A DNA stretch of 46,401 nt from CAZGSG01 sp964528095. GTDB lineage: Bacteria; Bacteroidota; Bacteroidia; Chitinophagales; Chitinophagaceae. How positions within the stretch are numbered: the stretch's first letter is position 1; the number at the start of each line of letters is the position of its first letter. The DNA lies in the NCBI GenBank assembly GCA_964528095.1, contig CAZGSG010000010.1:1-46401 (forward strand). Reading direction: 5' to 3'. Under the pieces are notes generated by a model. The model made no database searches and was not told where the DNA came from. It saw only the letters and a program-made list of their open reading frames with translations. Positions 6,885-14,626 of the stretch are shown here, in pieces. The position numbers and the translations under genes are program-made.

Positions 6885-7766
6885 ATGGCATCCATTCCTA
6901 TTCCTTCGTCCGAAAAAGACCAATTACTTACCATCCTGAAGGATAAAGAATGCTCCGCGGCCAAAGACGTTTATGCAAACCTGGTCAATTATGACGACCT
7001 GGTAAAATTCTTCGTAAAATATGGGAAGGCTTTTGATGGAGATAACGCTTATCTCGATTCTATAGCCGCAATATTTGATGATGCGGAAATGGTAGCCGTT
7101 GGCATTTACTACAATAAGACCAGTGTAACGCTCACTAATCCGAAAGTTGTAGTCAAGTGTACCGACTGCATTATCAATATCAATACCGGTGGCATTTTTA
7201 GAGATTTGGAGATAGTAGATGCCAGTCAGATCACTGTTATTAACATTACCAATAACACGAAGATTGATTCAATGGCCGTCGCCGGAGCCAGTGAGGTCGA
7301 AATGATCAATATACAGCCGGGTTCCTGCATCCTTACCCTGCTGATTAAATCAGAAAACGGGCTAAATTCCAAGATTGACAAGATTGACGGGGATTGTGTT
7401 CAGGATTTCAGTTTAAGCCCGGATTCCGAATTTGGAGGGTTTGTATGCGATGTCTCTGGCGGTGCAGCTTGCTTGGACGAAGTGATCGGCCTTTCTGCTA
7501 ACACGCCTACCTCCGATGGATTTACAGTGGCATGGACAAACCCGATCAATAGTACCGGCAACCAGGTTCTTTATCGTAAAGTAGGTGATACTGTTTGGCT
7601 CGTACCGAATGCCCTGGGAAATGCAACTGGAGCTTTTGGACCCGGCCCGACTTTTACATTTCACGCGATGGACCCCGCAACTGCTTATGAAGTCAAGGTG
7701 GCTAACTCTTGTTTGTCACCCACGGCATATTCAGCGGGAACTATTGTAACAGAAACAACCCTATAA
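6885..7766 (+). CDS. Tail-associated protein with C-terminal fibronectin-III-like domain (293 aa)
   Basis: The N-terminal 90 residues look helical (SSEKDQLLTILKDKECSAAKD). The middle has repeated short strands (TVINITNNTKIDSMAVAGAS; VEMINIQPGSCILTLLI) typical of a beta-solenoid or beta-sandwich. From about residue 197 the sequence DGFTVAWTNPIN, QVLYRKVG and MDPATAYEVKVANSC fits a fibronectin type III fold, common on phage tail surfaces. It is followed after one nucleotide by the next tail ORF, so the two are probably co-translated. Structural role inferred from neighbours and domain; no named family. Confidence 0.7.
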   Translation: MASIPIPSSEKDQLLTILKDKECSAAKDVYANLVNYDDLVKFFVKYGKAFDGDNAYLDSIAAIFDDAEMVAVGIYYNKTSVTLTNPKVVVKCTDCIININTGGIFRDLEIVDASQITVINITNNTKIDSMAVAGASEVEMINIQPGSCILTLLIKSENGLNSKIDKIDGDCVQDFSLSPDSEFGGFVCDVSGGAACLDEVIGLSANTPTSDGFTVAWTNPINSTGNQVLYRKVGDTVWLVPNALGNATGAFGPGPTFTFHAMDPATAYEVKVANSCLSPTAYSAGTIVTETTL

Positions 7767-7767
7767 A

Positions 7768-9048
7768 ATGCCAGTAGGACAAAAAATAATGCCCTATAAG
7801 GGTGTTGAACTCGATAATAACGAGCTGAACATTGACGAAATGCGGGCCGTGTTCCTGAAGAACCTGACGCACGACGTTAATGATAATGCTCGTATCAGCA
7901 CTGATCAGGGCGCGAATGCTTATTCGTGGACGCCATTGGAAAGCAATCAGCGGTATTGCAATTTGAACCTTCCTGATGGACGAAATTATTGTGTGGGGTT
8001 TTTCTATGCTCGTGAAATAAATCAAGCCTTTGTTTGGGGCTGGAACTCTAACGGTCAACATTTCATATATCGAATAAATGGTGACCCCGGTAACTGTCAG
8101 ATGGTTTTAGTTAATCCGTGCCTAAAACTTACGCTGGATCCTCGCTACTTCATAGCAGAAGCAAGATGCGCAGTACAGATCGTGAGCCGTTTCAATAAAG
8201 TAACCGGCATATTTGATAAAATAGCATACATTATTTACACCGATGCAAAGGAAGATCAAAAGTTTCTCTGCCCTGATGATCTTATTGCCACAAACGGATA
8301 TGACCCGATTAACTTTCCTTATTTTGAAACAAACGACCCGGACTGCGATCGTTGTACCTGGTATAATTTGGGTCGCCCTACGCCAATGGGATGCCTTTCG
8401 GTAACACCAATCGCGCGTGACCCGGAGGACGAGGAAGATCGAACTAAAGCAAACCTGATCAACTATGCTGGCTGGCAATTCCGCGTAAAATTCTTTGACC
8501 AGTACAATCGGGGTACGGAACACGGTATTATTAGCGATCAGTTCTTCAATCAGATCGGAAATTCCTGCTTATCCAACAGCTCCGGCCTCCCCAGGTGTCT
8601 GCGATTAAGGTTCCCGGCTGGGTGCCCGCTCGATAATCAAATCCAGATCTCTTTCCGTAAAAATTCAGGAAAAGGAAAGGGTTTTCCAGTGGACCCGGAC
8701 TGGTACCGCTTTACCTTGTTCAACAAGTACAATGACTGCGAAACAAATAACTGGTGGGAAAGAACGATCAATAACCCGTGGCAGGTCGAATATGATCAGC
8801 AAATTTCAGATGGCGCCAGTCCAACAGAAGCGGAAGAAGCGGCTTATGCAAAAGGCTTAATGCGATATCATCCGAGCGATAATACTTTTGAATATACATT
8901 TTGTGCGGATAAGGAATGTGCGCCCATCCCGGTAGATGAGACGAATCGCGTTGAGAACCCATTACCGCTTAATTCCGGGACTGTTTTTTCCCTAAAGAAA
9001 AGTATCGCACTCGGCAGAAATCGCCGCGGATTCGAGCCAATGGACTGA
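7768..9048 (+). CDS. Large tail/virion protein, N-terminal part (426 aa), ends at an in-frame TGA
   Basis: It starts MPVGQKIMPYKGVELDNNEL and continues as a beta-rich protein with many paired cysteines and aromatic residues. It ends in RNRRGFEPMD at a TGA (9046-9048). The frame beyond that TGA stays open with protein-like sequence (NELEKVEFDTDPPAGTSC) into the 1089-residue ORF that follows. The two may therefore form one ~1.5-kilo-residue tail protein interrupted by a single stop, or a product with readthrough. Other genes here do end in TGA, so genome-wide recoding is not supported. The role is structural by context. Confidence 0.75.
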   Translation: MPVGQKIMPYKGVELDNNELNIDEMRAVFLKNLTHDVNDNARISTDQGANAYSWTPLESNQRYCNLNLPDGRNYCVGFFYAREINQAFVWGWNSNGQHFIYRINGDPGNCQMVLVNPCLKLTLDPRYFIAEARCAVQIVSRFNKVTGIFDKIAYIIYTDAKEDQKFLCPDDLIATNGYDPINFPYFETNDPDCDRCTWYNLGRPTPMGCLSVTPIARDPEDEEDRTKANLINYAGWQFRVKFFDQYNRGTEHGIISDQFFNQIGNSCLSNSSGLPRCLRLRFPAGCPLDNQIQISFRKNSGKGKGFPVDPDWYRFTLFNKYNDCETNNWWERTINNPWQVEYDQQISDGASPTEAEEAAYAKGLMRYHPSDNTFEYTFCADKECAPIPVDETNRVENPLPLNSGTVFSLKKSIALGRNRRGFEPMD

Positions 9049-9108
9049 AATGAGCTGGAAAAAGTTGAATTTGACACAGACCCACCGGCCGGAACCTCCT
9101 GCAGCAAA

Positions 9109-12100
9109 GTGAATCTGCGAAAAATAGAGATATGGGGTGTATTCTGGAATCCCAATAATGACAATATTACCCGCATCAGGGTAAAAGACGATAATACCGT
9201 TTTCGGGTATGCAGATTGTAACAATAATAACCCCATTAACTTCGATCAGATCATCCCAAAGGGTCAAGATGGTATTGTCGGCCATCTTGCCGGTACCGAT
9301 TACTACGTGGTTTCAAAACAGTATCGGTATGATCGCGATACAGACACGACCGAGTTTGTAGGACTTAACTATCCACCTTCAACCCCTTTTGATCTGGACA
9401 GTCTCGGCAGATATGTTCCTATTCAAAAATGGGAGTTTAATGTTTTACCAGGCAAGTACCGTTTCCATATTGCTTCTCATAAAATGAAGCCAGTCGATGA
9501 TTATAAAAAAACCTCTACGTATTTCATCGGCCGGACCCAATTAACTGGCCTCGGTAACCTAGTTGAAGAACAGCGGGAAATTATTATTGACGTTTGTGCT
9601 GATGATTACCTATTGAAAGATACGCCAGTAATGATTTGGGATTTGACCCATGAAGGAAGTGACTGCGGTACAAGTTCCGAAGCGGCCAGCTCTGTCGCTG
9701 GTTATATGTACGAAGATCAAGTAGAGAAACGACCTATTGAAATGGCTGTGGTTAGTACCAACCATGATGATGATGTACATAAATGCACCTTCACCGATCA
9801 TAATGGATTTTATTTTGCTACTCGGAACGGCAGAAAATTACAAGCAACTATTCGCGGATATAAAAACTGTGCGCAAAATCAATCATTGGCAACGGGGAGA
9901 AGTACCCGCGACACTGTAGAAAATTGGTTTAAGTTTGACGAGCTGTGGGCTTATAAAAATGAAACCAAATATCCTGTCGGTGATCGGATGATCATCAGGG
10001 GAAAAATAGTATTATGCGATAACCCAGGCATAGGAGTTCCGGGTATAGGTGTAAATCTTACTCGCGGTGGTTATGCGATCACAGACGCAAACGGAGAATA
10101 CAGGATTGTAATGCACGATATTGGTAATAGTGCAGCCCGAACCGAGCAACTGATCATTACCCAACGCGGAAGTTGTCAAATTTTGGCTTGTCAGGATGAA
10201 TGTTCCTTTTGCTTTACTAATATCGTCGTCAATAAAATCGCGTGTACCGGTAGTGAAAGGATAATCAATGTTGCTACTTCTACTGCCCGTGTCAATGTGG
10301 TCAATAGTAAAGGGCCTAAAATGGGCGGTCGTTACGGATTGGGAATGTTCTTACATGATTGGATGGGACGGCGATCGTTCCTTCAGGCCAGCGATAAACA
10401 CTATGTTGATATTCCTAGTTTGCAGCAAACGCAGGTATATGAGTTTTCAAAAATATTGTTCGATCTGCATAATGCAGTTTTCCCGGATTGGGTTCGTAAG
10501 ATCACTTTCGGAATAACAGAGAATTTGAATTGGGATGATGATCTCGTGTGGGTTATGGAACGGGTGCAGTTTGTGGACAATACAGGCAAAACAAATTCCG
10601 CAGCGCCAACCCAAATCAGATTGTACTACGAAAGTTTATTGGAATATAATAAGCAAAACGATTTTTCAACAAATGCCACATGGCAATTCCTTACGGAAGA
10701 AAATAATTCTGTCACTGGCGATATCATTGAGTTTCTTGCTAACGCGGACGGCTCGATCTTCAACACCCGGATTACTGCCCTGGCAAAATATAATAAGGAA
10801 GGAAAGTATATTCAGATTGATTACAATGAGGATTTGAAGGACCTGAAAGACGGTACTTTGGTAAAACTCATCCGCCCAAAACAATGTGAGAACAAAGAGT
10901 TTTATTACGAAACCTGTCAATCAATACGTGTTCTGAATGGTCAGGCCCAGGTACAAAGTGGACAGATAAATTTTTATGACAGCTATTTGCTTTACAGGCA
11001 AATCCCGGTTCCTGTCTTGATTAAACCTGAAATAAAAGCGGACGACGGAAGCATTATTCAAACTTCTGTTACCGAGAACCAAATAACTCCATATCCATTC
11101 TTTTATGAACATCATAGCCCATCCGACACCTGGGGGGATCATTGTTCAAATAAAGGAAGAATCGGGGTAAAAAATCCGCAGGAGAAACAACAAAACCTGC
11201 GTACTGAAATTGCTGTATCGAATGCTTTAGTAAATGATGGTGTAATTAACGGTCTGCATTACTTCAAGGAAGAAAACGCGATTATATTCGATGAACAGGA
11301 ATGGGGGGGCATTGTTGCTTGTCTGCCAGAAATTAATACCATACTTGTACTCTGTGAGTTTGATAATTTCGTCGTCACCTACGATGATAGCACCATCAGG
11401 GTAAATACAGAGGGTAATATCGTAGCGCCATCGCTGGAGAACAGATTTGGACGTCCTGAAAGAAAGATTGGAAACAATTTTGGATGCCAGCTTTGGGACG
11501 TGAATACCATTCGTAAACGTAATGGATTGGTTTATTTCCTCGATAGTAACAAAACTGCGATCGTTAAGCATAACTATGCCGAGGCGATGGATATTACACC
11601 ATCAGGAGAAAATAAAGGCGGATATAAAAGCTATGTCAGCTCCCTGGTGAAATTTGTGCAGAATTACAATGCTGATAATGTCGGCAAAAAGTATTTCCAT
11701 GCTGTTATTGACCCTCGGAGAGATAAGTATATGATCACGGTGGTAGATCTCCAACAAAACAGTAATGCTTACGTGAACAATAACCGGGAAGTGGTGATCG
11801 GTGCAAATGATACGATGGCGATAAATATTTATTCAAACGTCATGGAGTTTTGGTCTTTCACCCCCGAATATTACGGCGCGATGGAAGGGGATAAAAATGA
11901 TCAACAATTAATTTCCTTCCGCCTCGGTGAAGCATGGCAACACAATCAAAGGAATAATCCATCAAATGACTATAATGTTTTCTACGGTATAGAAGTAGAT
12001 AAAGTAATCGAGGTTGCTTATAATCTTGACAATACCAAAGTGAAGGATTTTATGTGGACGGAAGTATATTGCCGTCAGTCATTGTTTTACATAGATCGAA

Positions 12101-12378
12101 TCGTTACAGAATCCGGCCAGCAAAGCCGCTTAATGCCGAAATGGTGGGATTATAGAAATAAATTTTGGTGTGCCGATTTCAAATGTGCGTTGAATACACA
12201 GGCAGACGTAAATATGCCTACGGAGACAGGGGTGAACGCTTTACTTGATGGCGATGCTCTTTACGGAAGGTGGCTGAAAGCCCGTTATGTTGGCAGAGCT
12301 GCGGACAGGAAAAAGTATTGTGAATTGACCGCAGTGATCGGGTTTATGAATGGAGCTGAAAAATCAAGTGATAAATAG
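9109..12378 (+). CDS. Large tail/virion protein, C-terminal part (1089 aa from GTG)
   Basis: The first in-frame start is the GTG at 9109, but the frame is open from 9049 and continuous with the preceding gene. At about residues 295-340 MIIRGKIVLCDNPGIGVP, then GYAITDANGEYRIVM, is a carboxypeptidase-regulatory/prealbumin-like beta-sandwich, common in tail proteins. Later regions (FGRPERKIGNNFGCQLWDVN, YFLDSNKTAIVKHNY, FHAVIDPRRDKYMITV) resemble beta-propeller-like strands. The end is followed by two terminators. A structural tail role is inferred; large crAss-like tail-end proteins are similar in size and style, but homology is not shown. Confidence 0.75.
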   Translation: MNLRKIEIWGVFWNPNNDNITRIRVKDDNTVFGYADCNNNNPINFDQIIPKGQDGIVGHLAGTDYYVVSKQYRYDRDTDTTEFVGLNYPPSTPFDLDSLGRYVPIQKWEFNVLPGKYRFHIASHKMKPVDDYKKTSTYFIGRTQLTGLGNLVEEQREIIIDVCADDYLLKDTPVMIWDLTHEGSDCGTSSEAASSVAGYMYEDQVEKRPIEMAVVSTNHDDDVHKCTFTDHNGFYFATRNGRKLQATIRGYKNCAQNQSLATGRSTRDTVENWFKFDELWAYKNETKYPVGDRMIIRGKIVLCDNPGIGVPGIGVNLTRGGYAITDANGEYRIVMHDIGNSAARTEQLIITQRGSCQILACQDECSFCFTNIVVNKIACTGSERIINVATSTARVNVVNSKGPKMGGRYGLGMFLHDWMGRRSFLQASDKHYVDIPSLQQTQVYEFSKILFDLHNAVFPDWVRKITFGITENLNWDDDLVWVMERVQFVDNTGKTNSAAPTQIRLYYESLLEYNKQNDFSTNATWQFLTEENNSVTGDIIEFLANADGSIFNTRITALAKYNKEGKYIQIDYNEDLKDLKDGTLVKLIRPKQCENKEFYYETCQSIRVLNGQAQVQSGQINFYDSYLLYRQIPVPVLIKPEIKADDGSIIQTSVTENQITPYPFFYEHHSPSDTWGDHCSNKGRIGVKNPQEKQQNLRTEIAVSNALVNDGVINGLHYFKEENAIIFDEQEWGGIVACLPEINTILVLCEFDNFVVTYDDSTIRVNTEGNIVAPSLENRFGRPERKIGNNFGCQLWDVNTIRKRNGLVYFLDSNKTAIVKHNYAEAMDITPSGENKGGYKSYVSSLVKFVQNYNADNVGKKYFHAVIDPRRDKYMITVVDLQQNSNAYVNNNREVVIGANDTMAINIYSNVMEFWSFTPEYYGAMEGDKNDQQLISFRLGEAWQHNQRNNPSNDYNVFYGIEVDKVIEVAYNLDNTKVKDFMWTEVYCRQSLFYIDRIVTESGQQSRLMPKWWDYRNKFWCADFKCALNTQADVNMPTETGVNALLDGDALYGRWLKARYVGRAADRKKYCELTAVIGFMNGAEKSSDK

Positions 12379-12425
12379 TATTTTTGAACTTACTCATAAC
12401 AATATTTGTGATACAGATATTGTCG

Positions 12426-12453
12426 GCCCTTGTGTTTTTACACAGGGCTTTTT
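12426..12453 (+). terminator. Intrinsic terminator after the tail genes
   Basis: GCCCTTGTGT (12426-12435) pairs with ACACAGGGC (12440-12448), with one bulged T and a T-loop, and is followed by TTTTT. It lies 48 nt after the stop at 12378. Confidence 0.8.
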
Positions 12454-12457
12454 AATT

Positions 12458-12486
12458 TAAAAACCCCCGCGTTTGCAGGGGCTTTT
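12458..12486. terminator. Second hairpin, possible back-up terminator
   Basis: AAAA-CCCC and GGGG-CTTTT arms surround GCGTTTGC, giving a stem with flanking A- and T-tracts. It could act in either direction, backing up the terminator at 12426 on the plus strand. Confidence 0.6.
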
Positions 12487-12547
12487 CCTTTACTCTGGCC
12501 TTGCTATTAATAGCATTGCCTTCTTGAAGTGTATGAGCTTTGAAGAT

Positions 12548-12577
12548 AAAAAAAACCTGCCAGTTAGCAGGTTCTTT
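12548..12577 (-). terminator. Terminator of the minus-strand Ig-like gene
   Basis: Read on the minus strand, AACCTGC, loop TAACTG and GCAGGTT are followed by TTTTTT. It lies about 30 nt beyond the stop of the gene at 12605-13006. Between 12487 and 12547 I see nothing else. Confidence 0.8.
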
Positions 12578-12604
12578 TCTCTTTAGAGCTTGGAAGCAAA
12601 AAGA

Positions 12605-13006
12605 TTAGGCGTTTTCTTCACCGCCACCTTCTTCGCCGCCGCCTTCTTCTCCACCGCCAGTTTCTTCAGCGGGCTGCTCTTCGGGTGTGCCGAATACAGG
12701 CTGACCGAAACCAACAGCTTCACCGGGGAGGACTTCAACGCCAGTGAAACCACTGATCGTTTTTACGCCATCGCCCAGGTCGGCATCAGCTTCAAAGTTC
12801 AGTTGAGCGACGCCGGGTTTTTTACCCACGATCTTGAACGCGACTTCGTTGTCGGGATCTTTGTCGTCTTTCTCAACAGTGAAAATTTCTTCGTCGGAGC
12901 TGCTAAATTTTACGCTACCAGCTTCCACAGTTGTTTCGTTGCCTTTGGAATCTACGGGGCTGCCGAGGACGCCGCGCAACAGTTGGGTGTACTTAATTGA
13001 TACCAT
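12605..13006 (-). CDS. Small Ig-like protein with Gly/Glu-rich tail (133 aa)
   Basis: The start chosen, MVSIKYTQLLRGVLGSP, is preceded by AGGAGG seven nt upstream, the strongest Shine-Dalgarno seen in the window. Residues 20-100 alternate short strands (VKFSSSDEEIFTVEKDD; AFKIVGKKPGVAQLNFEADAD; GFTGVEVLPGEA) like a bacterial Ig-like (Big-type) domain. The C-terminus is a GGGEE repeat tail. Single Ig-domain proteins often decorate capsids or bind surfaces. The frame stays open upstream to an ATG at 13153 that would add a membrane-helix leader (NIILVGIGILIGISI). Confidence 0.75.
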   Translation of the reverse strand: MVSIKYTQLLRGVLGSPVDSKGNETTVEAGSVKFSSSDEEIFTVEKDDKDPDNEVAFKIVGKKPGVAQLNFEADADLGDGVKTISGFTGVEVLPGEAVGFGQPVFGTPEEQPAEETGGGEEGGGEEGGGEENA

Positions 13007-13170
13007 TGTGATACCTCCTGTAATTTTTATATTGTTAGAAAAAAAAGTGACGGGCCAATTTACGCAATGTTTGGAATGTTTCTTCCTTCTAGGTCTGATC
13101 GAGATTCCAATTAAAATTCCGATTCCGACTAAAATTATGTTTTTTGCATCCATAACAAAAATTTTGAGGT
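13007..13170. other. Divergent intergenic region with possible upstream start
   Basis: This stretch separates the minus-strand Ig-like gene from the plus-strand DUF6527 gene. Its minus strand is open in the Ig-like frame from ATG 13151-13153, reading MDAKNIILVGIGILIGIS then RPRRKKHSKH, a plausible membrane anchor. No exact TAnnTTTG box was found on either strand. Confidence 0.4.
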
Positions 13171-13503
13171 ATGAAAATACAGCATCATCCCGACAATCCG
13201 AGTTACATCGCCTTCTTTTGTCCCGGTTGTGAGTATTTGCATAGCATCTACGTCGGACCATTGGGGGTGCCCGGCGCGGATAAAATTTCATGGGGATTTA
13301 ATGGAGACGACAACAAGCCCACAATTACCCCGTCTATTTTGAACCGTACCGGCAAATTTGCAGATCCAGACTGGAAAGAGCCAGACGAGCCAGGTGTTTG
13401 GAGTACCATTTGCCACTGTTTTGTTCGTGATGGAAATATTCAGTTTCTCAATGACTGTACCCATAAATTAAAAGGTCAGACAGTGCCTTTGCCGGATTTA
13501 TAA
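13171..13503 (+). CDS. DUF6527 family protein (110 aa)
   Basis: The sequence follows the pattern I know for DUF6527: an N-terminal CPGCEYLHSIYV, a WGFNGDDNKPTITPSIL segment, then CHCFVRDGNIQFLNDCTHKL and GQTVPLPDL at the end. Cysteines and histidines in the CPGC and CHCF/DCTH segments probably bind a metal. The family is frequent in phages and has no established function. The gene ends 20 nt before the initiator tRNA, so they may share a transcript. Confidence 0.88.
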   Translation: MKIQHHPDNPSYIAFFCPGCEYLHSIYVGPLGVPGADKISWGFNGDDNKPTITPSILNRTGKFADPDWKEPDEPGVWSTICHCFVRDGNIQFLNDCTHKLKGQTVPLPDL

Positions 13504-13523
13504 AAATCATTATTTTCATGTCT

Positions 13524-13595
13524 CGCCTCGTAGAGCAGCGGTAGCTCGGTGGGCTCATAACCCACAGGTCGCAGGTTCGATCCCTGCCGAGGCAA
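13524..13595 (+). tRNA. Initiator tRNA-fMet (CAT)
   Basis: Cloverleaf: acceptor CGCCTCG (13524-13530) against CGAGGCA (13588-13594), D arm GAGC/GCTC, anticodon stem GTGGG/CCCAC around CTCATAA with CAT at 13556-13558, T arm GCAGG/CCTGC with TTCGATC. Two initiator hallmarks are present: a C1-A72 mismatch at the end of the acceptor, and three consecutive G-C pairs next to the anticodon loop. It is therefore an initiator rather than an elongator Met tRNA. The discriminator is A, and CCA is not encoded. Confidence 0.95.
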
Positions 13596-13617
13596 CAATC
13601 CATTATATACCAATGAC

Positions 13618-13730
13618 GGCCAATGTGGGATAAGGATTTTCAGGACCCGGTACAGCAGGGATAAGGGTCTATCTTCAAAGGAACCTCGTTCAGTCCTTTG
13701 TCGGAGAAGTAGCCCTGTTATTCCACGGCC
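13618..13730 (+). ncRNA. Candidate pseudoknotted small RNA downstream of tRNA-fMet
   Basis: A closed structure can be drawn. The outer stem has GGCC (13618-13621) with GGCC (13727-13730) and TGGGATAA (13626-13633) with TTATTCCA (13718-13725). Inside are hairpins GACCC/GGGTC (13644-13648/13665-13669) and CAAAGGA/TCCTTTG (13676-13682/13694-13700). CAGGG (13656-13660) in the first hairpin loop can pair with CCCTG (13713-13717), forming a pseudoknot next to the outer stem. A strong terminator follows at 13751. No coding frame fits. I do not recognise an Rfam family; it may be a new phage RNA. Confidence 0.55.
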
Positions 13731-13750
13731 ATTAATTAAGCGGACGCAAG

Positions 13751-13790
13751 AGGGAGGGGCGGAAAGATGCAACCCCTCCCTTATTCTTTT
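13751..13790 (+). terminator. Intrinsic terminator of the tRNA/ncRNA unit
   Basis: AGGGAGGGG (13751-13759) pairs perfectly with CCCCTCCCT (13773-13781) around a 13-nt loop and is followed by TTATTCTTTT. It probably ends the transcript carrying the DUF6527 gene, tRNA-fMet and the structured RNA. Confidence 0.8.
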
Positions 13791-13811
13791 AAAGACCAAA
13801 GCCACCAGCGA

Positions 13812-14300
13812 ATGAGCCAACCAAGACACAATTTCAAGGAGCGCGGTGATGAAGATATATGGCGCCGCCTCCCGGATAACACTGGAAAATACAAGGAAGA
13901 AAAGTGCGGAAATTGTCACTGCATACGCATGACTGTTCGGTACGACCGTAGCCCGGAAATTCCCTATCACAAGTATAAACGCGAAGAAGGGCATGAGTAT
14001 AAAACCACTGTACTAAAATGTGAGGACGGCTATAAGCGCAACTACGCCTATTTCTCCAGGGAGAACGGCCCGGCTATCGTCGTTCCTAAAATAATGCCCG
14101 CCCTTGTTAAACAACCGGAAACTATCGCTGATCTGCAACTGTCGGAATCAACTGTTGAATGTGAAACACAGGCAAGGTTAGATGAGGCAATTATTTTGAT
14201 AAAATTAATGATGGATAAAATTGACAGCCGGTGGCTCGGTGCCACATTTGCTAATGAATATAGAATTGGTAAACGGATTTTGGAGACTAATAAAATGTGA
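13812..14300 (+). CDS. Zinc-ribbon-containing hypothetical protein (162 aa)
   Basis: The start MSQPRHNFKERGDEDIWR is preferred; an earlier in-frame ATG at 13767 falls within the terminator loop. KCGNCHCIRMTV near residue 32 supplies a CxxCxC knuckle, and LKCEDGYKRNYAYF may supply another ligand. A C-terminal helical region (QARLDEAIILIKLMMDKI) follows a linker. The N-terminus is very polar. No family is recognised. It is convergent with the GroES operon and shares a hairpin with it at 14299-14322. Confidence 0.65.
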   Translation: MSQPRHNFKERGDEDIWRRLPDNTGKYKEEKCGNCHCIRMTVRYDRSPEIPYHKYKREEGHEYKTTVLKCEDGYKRNYAYFSRENGPAIVVPKIMPALVKQPETIADLQLSESTVECETQARLDEAIILIKLMMDKIDSRWLGATFANEYRIGKRILETNKM

Positions 14301-14322
14301 AACCCTGCATTTGCAGGGCTTC
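14299..14322. terminator. Bidirectional terminator between convergent genes
   Basis: CCCTGC (14303-14308), loop ATTT and GCAGGG (14313-14318) with GAA/TTC outer pairs. It lies between the converging stops of the zinc-ribbon gene (plus) and groES (minus), with a T-rich stretch on the plus-strand side. Confidence 0.7.
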
Positions 14323-14324
14323 GT

Positions 14325-14621
14325 TTATTTCTTCTTCTTTCCATCATCAATTAGCAGCACATCGCTTTCCCGCATGATAATGTATTGCTTGCCGTCGTAT
14401 TCAAGCTCCGAGCCGGCATACTTTCCAAAAAATATGCGATCGCCAGGCTTCGTTTCGTTCGAAAGATCTTTTAAGCCTGGGCCGGAAGCCACTACAACGC
14501 CCGTGCGCGGTTTCTCTTGCGCAGTATCGGGAATGATAATGCCACCTTCTGTTTTCTTTTCGGGTTCATCTGGAAATACTACTACCCTGTCATGCAGTGG
14601 GCGAACTGGAAGTTTTACCAT
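14325..14621 (-). CDS. groES: GroES co-chaperonin
   Basis: A 98-residue protein with the full GroES pattern: LPVRPLHDRVVV at the N-terminus, the mobile loop region EPEKKTEGGIIIPDTAQEKP containing the GGIIIP anchor that binds GroEL, GVVVASGPG, KPGDRIFFGKYAGSEL and YIIMRESDVLLID. Phage GroES proteins (T4 gp31 is the classic case) cap host GroEL and help fold large capsid subunits. It is the second gene of a minus-strand operon, five nt after the PDZ/GroES-like gene. Length and motifs are normal; the extra KKKK tail is unremarkable. Confidence 0.96.
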   Translation of the reverse strand: MVKLPVRPLHDRVVVFPDEPEKKTEGGIIIPDTAQEKPRTGVVVASGPGLKDLSNETKPGDRIFFGKYAGSELEYDGKQYIIMRESDVLLIDDGKKKK

Positions 14622-14626
14622 AAAAA

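Noticed and set aside
12605..13000. Plus-strand frames opposite the Ig-like gene
   Set aside because: They mirror the minus-strand gene, which has a strong Shine-Dalgarno, domain-like sequence and its own terminator.
13476..13994. 172-codon minus-strand frame
   Set aside because: It crosses tRNA-fMet, the structured RNA and a terminator, and its sequence has no domain character.
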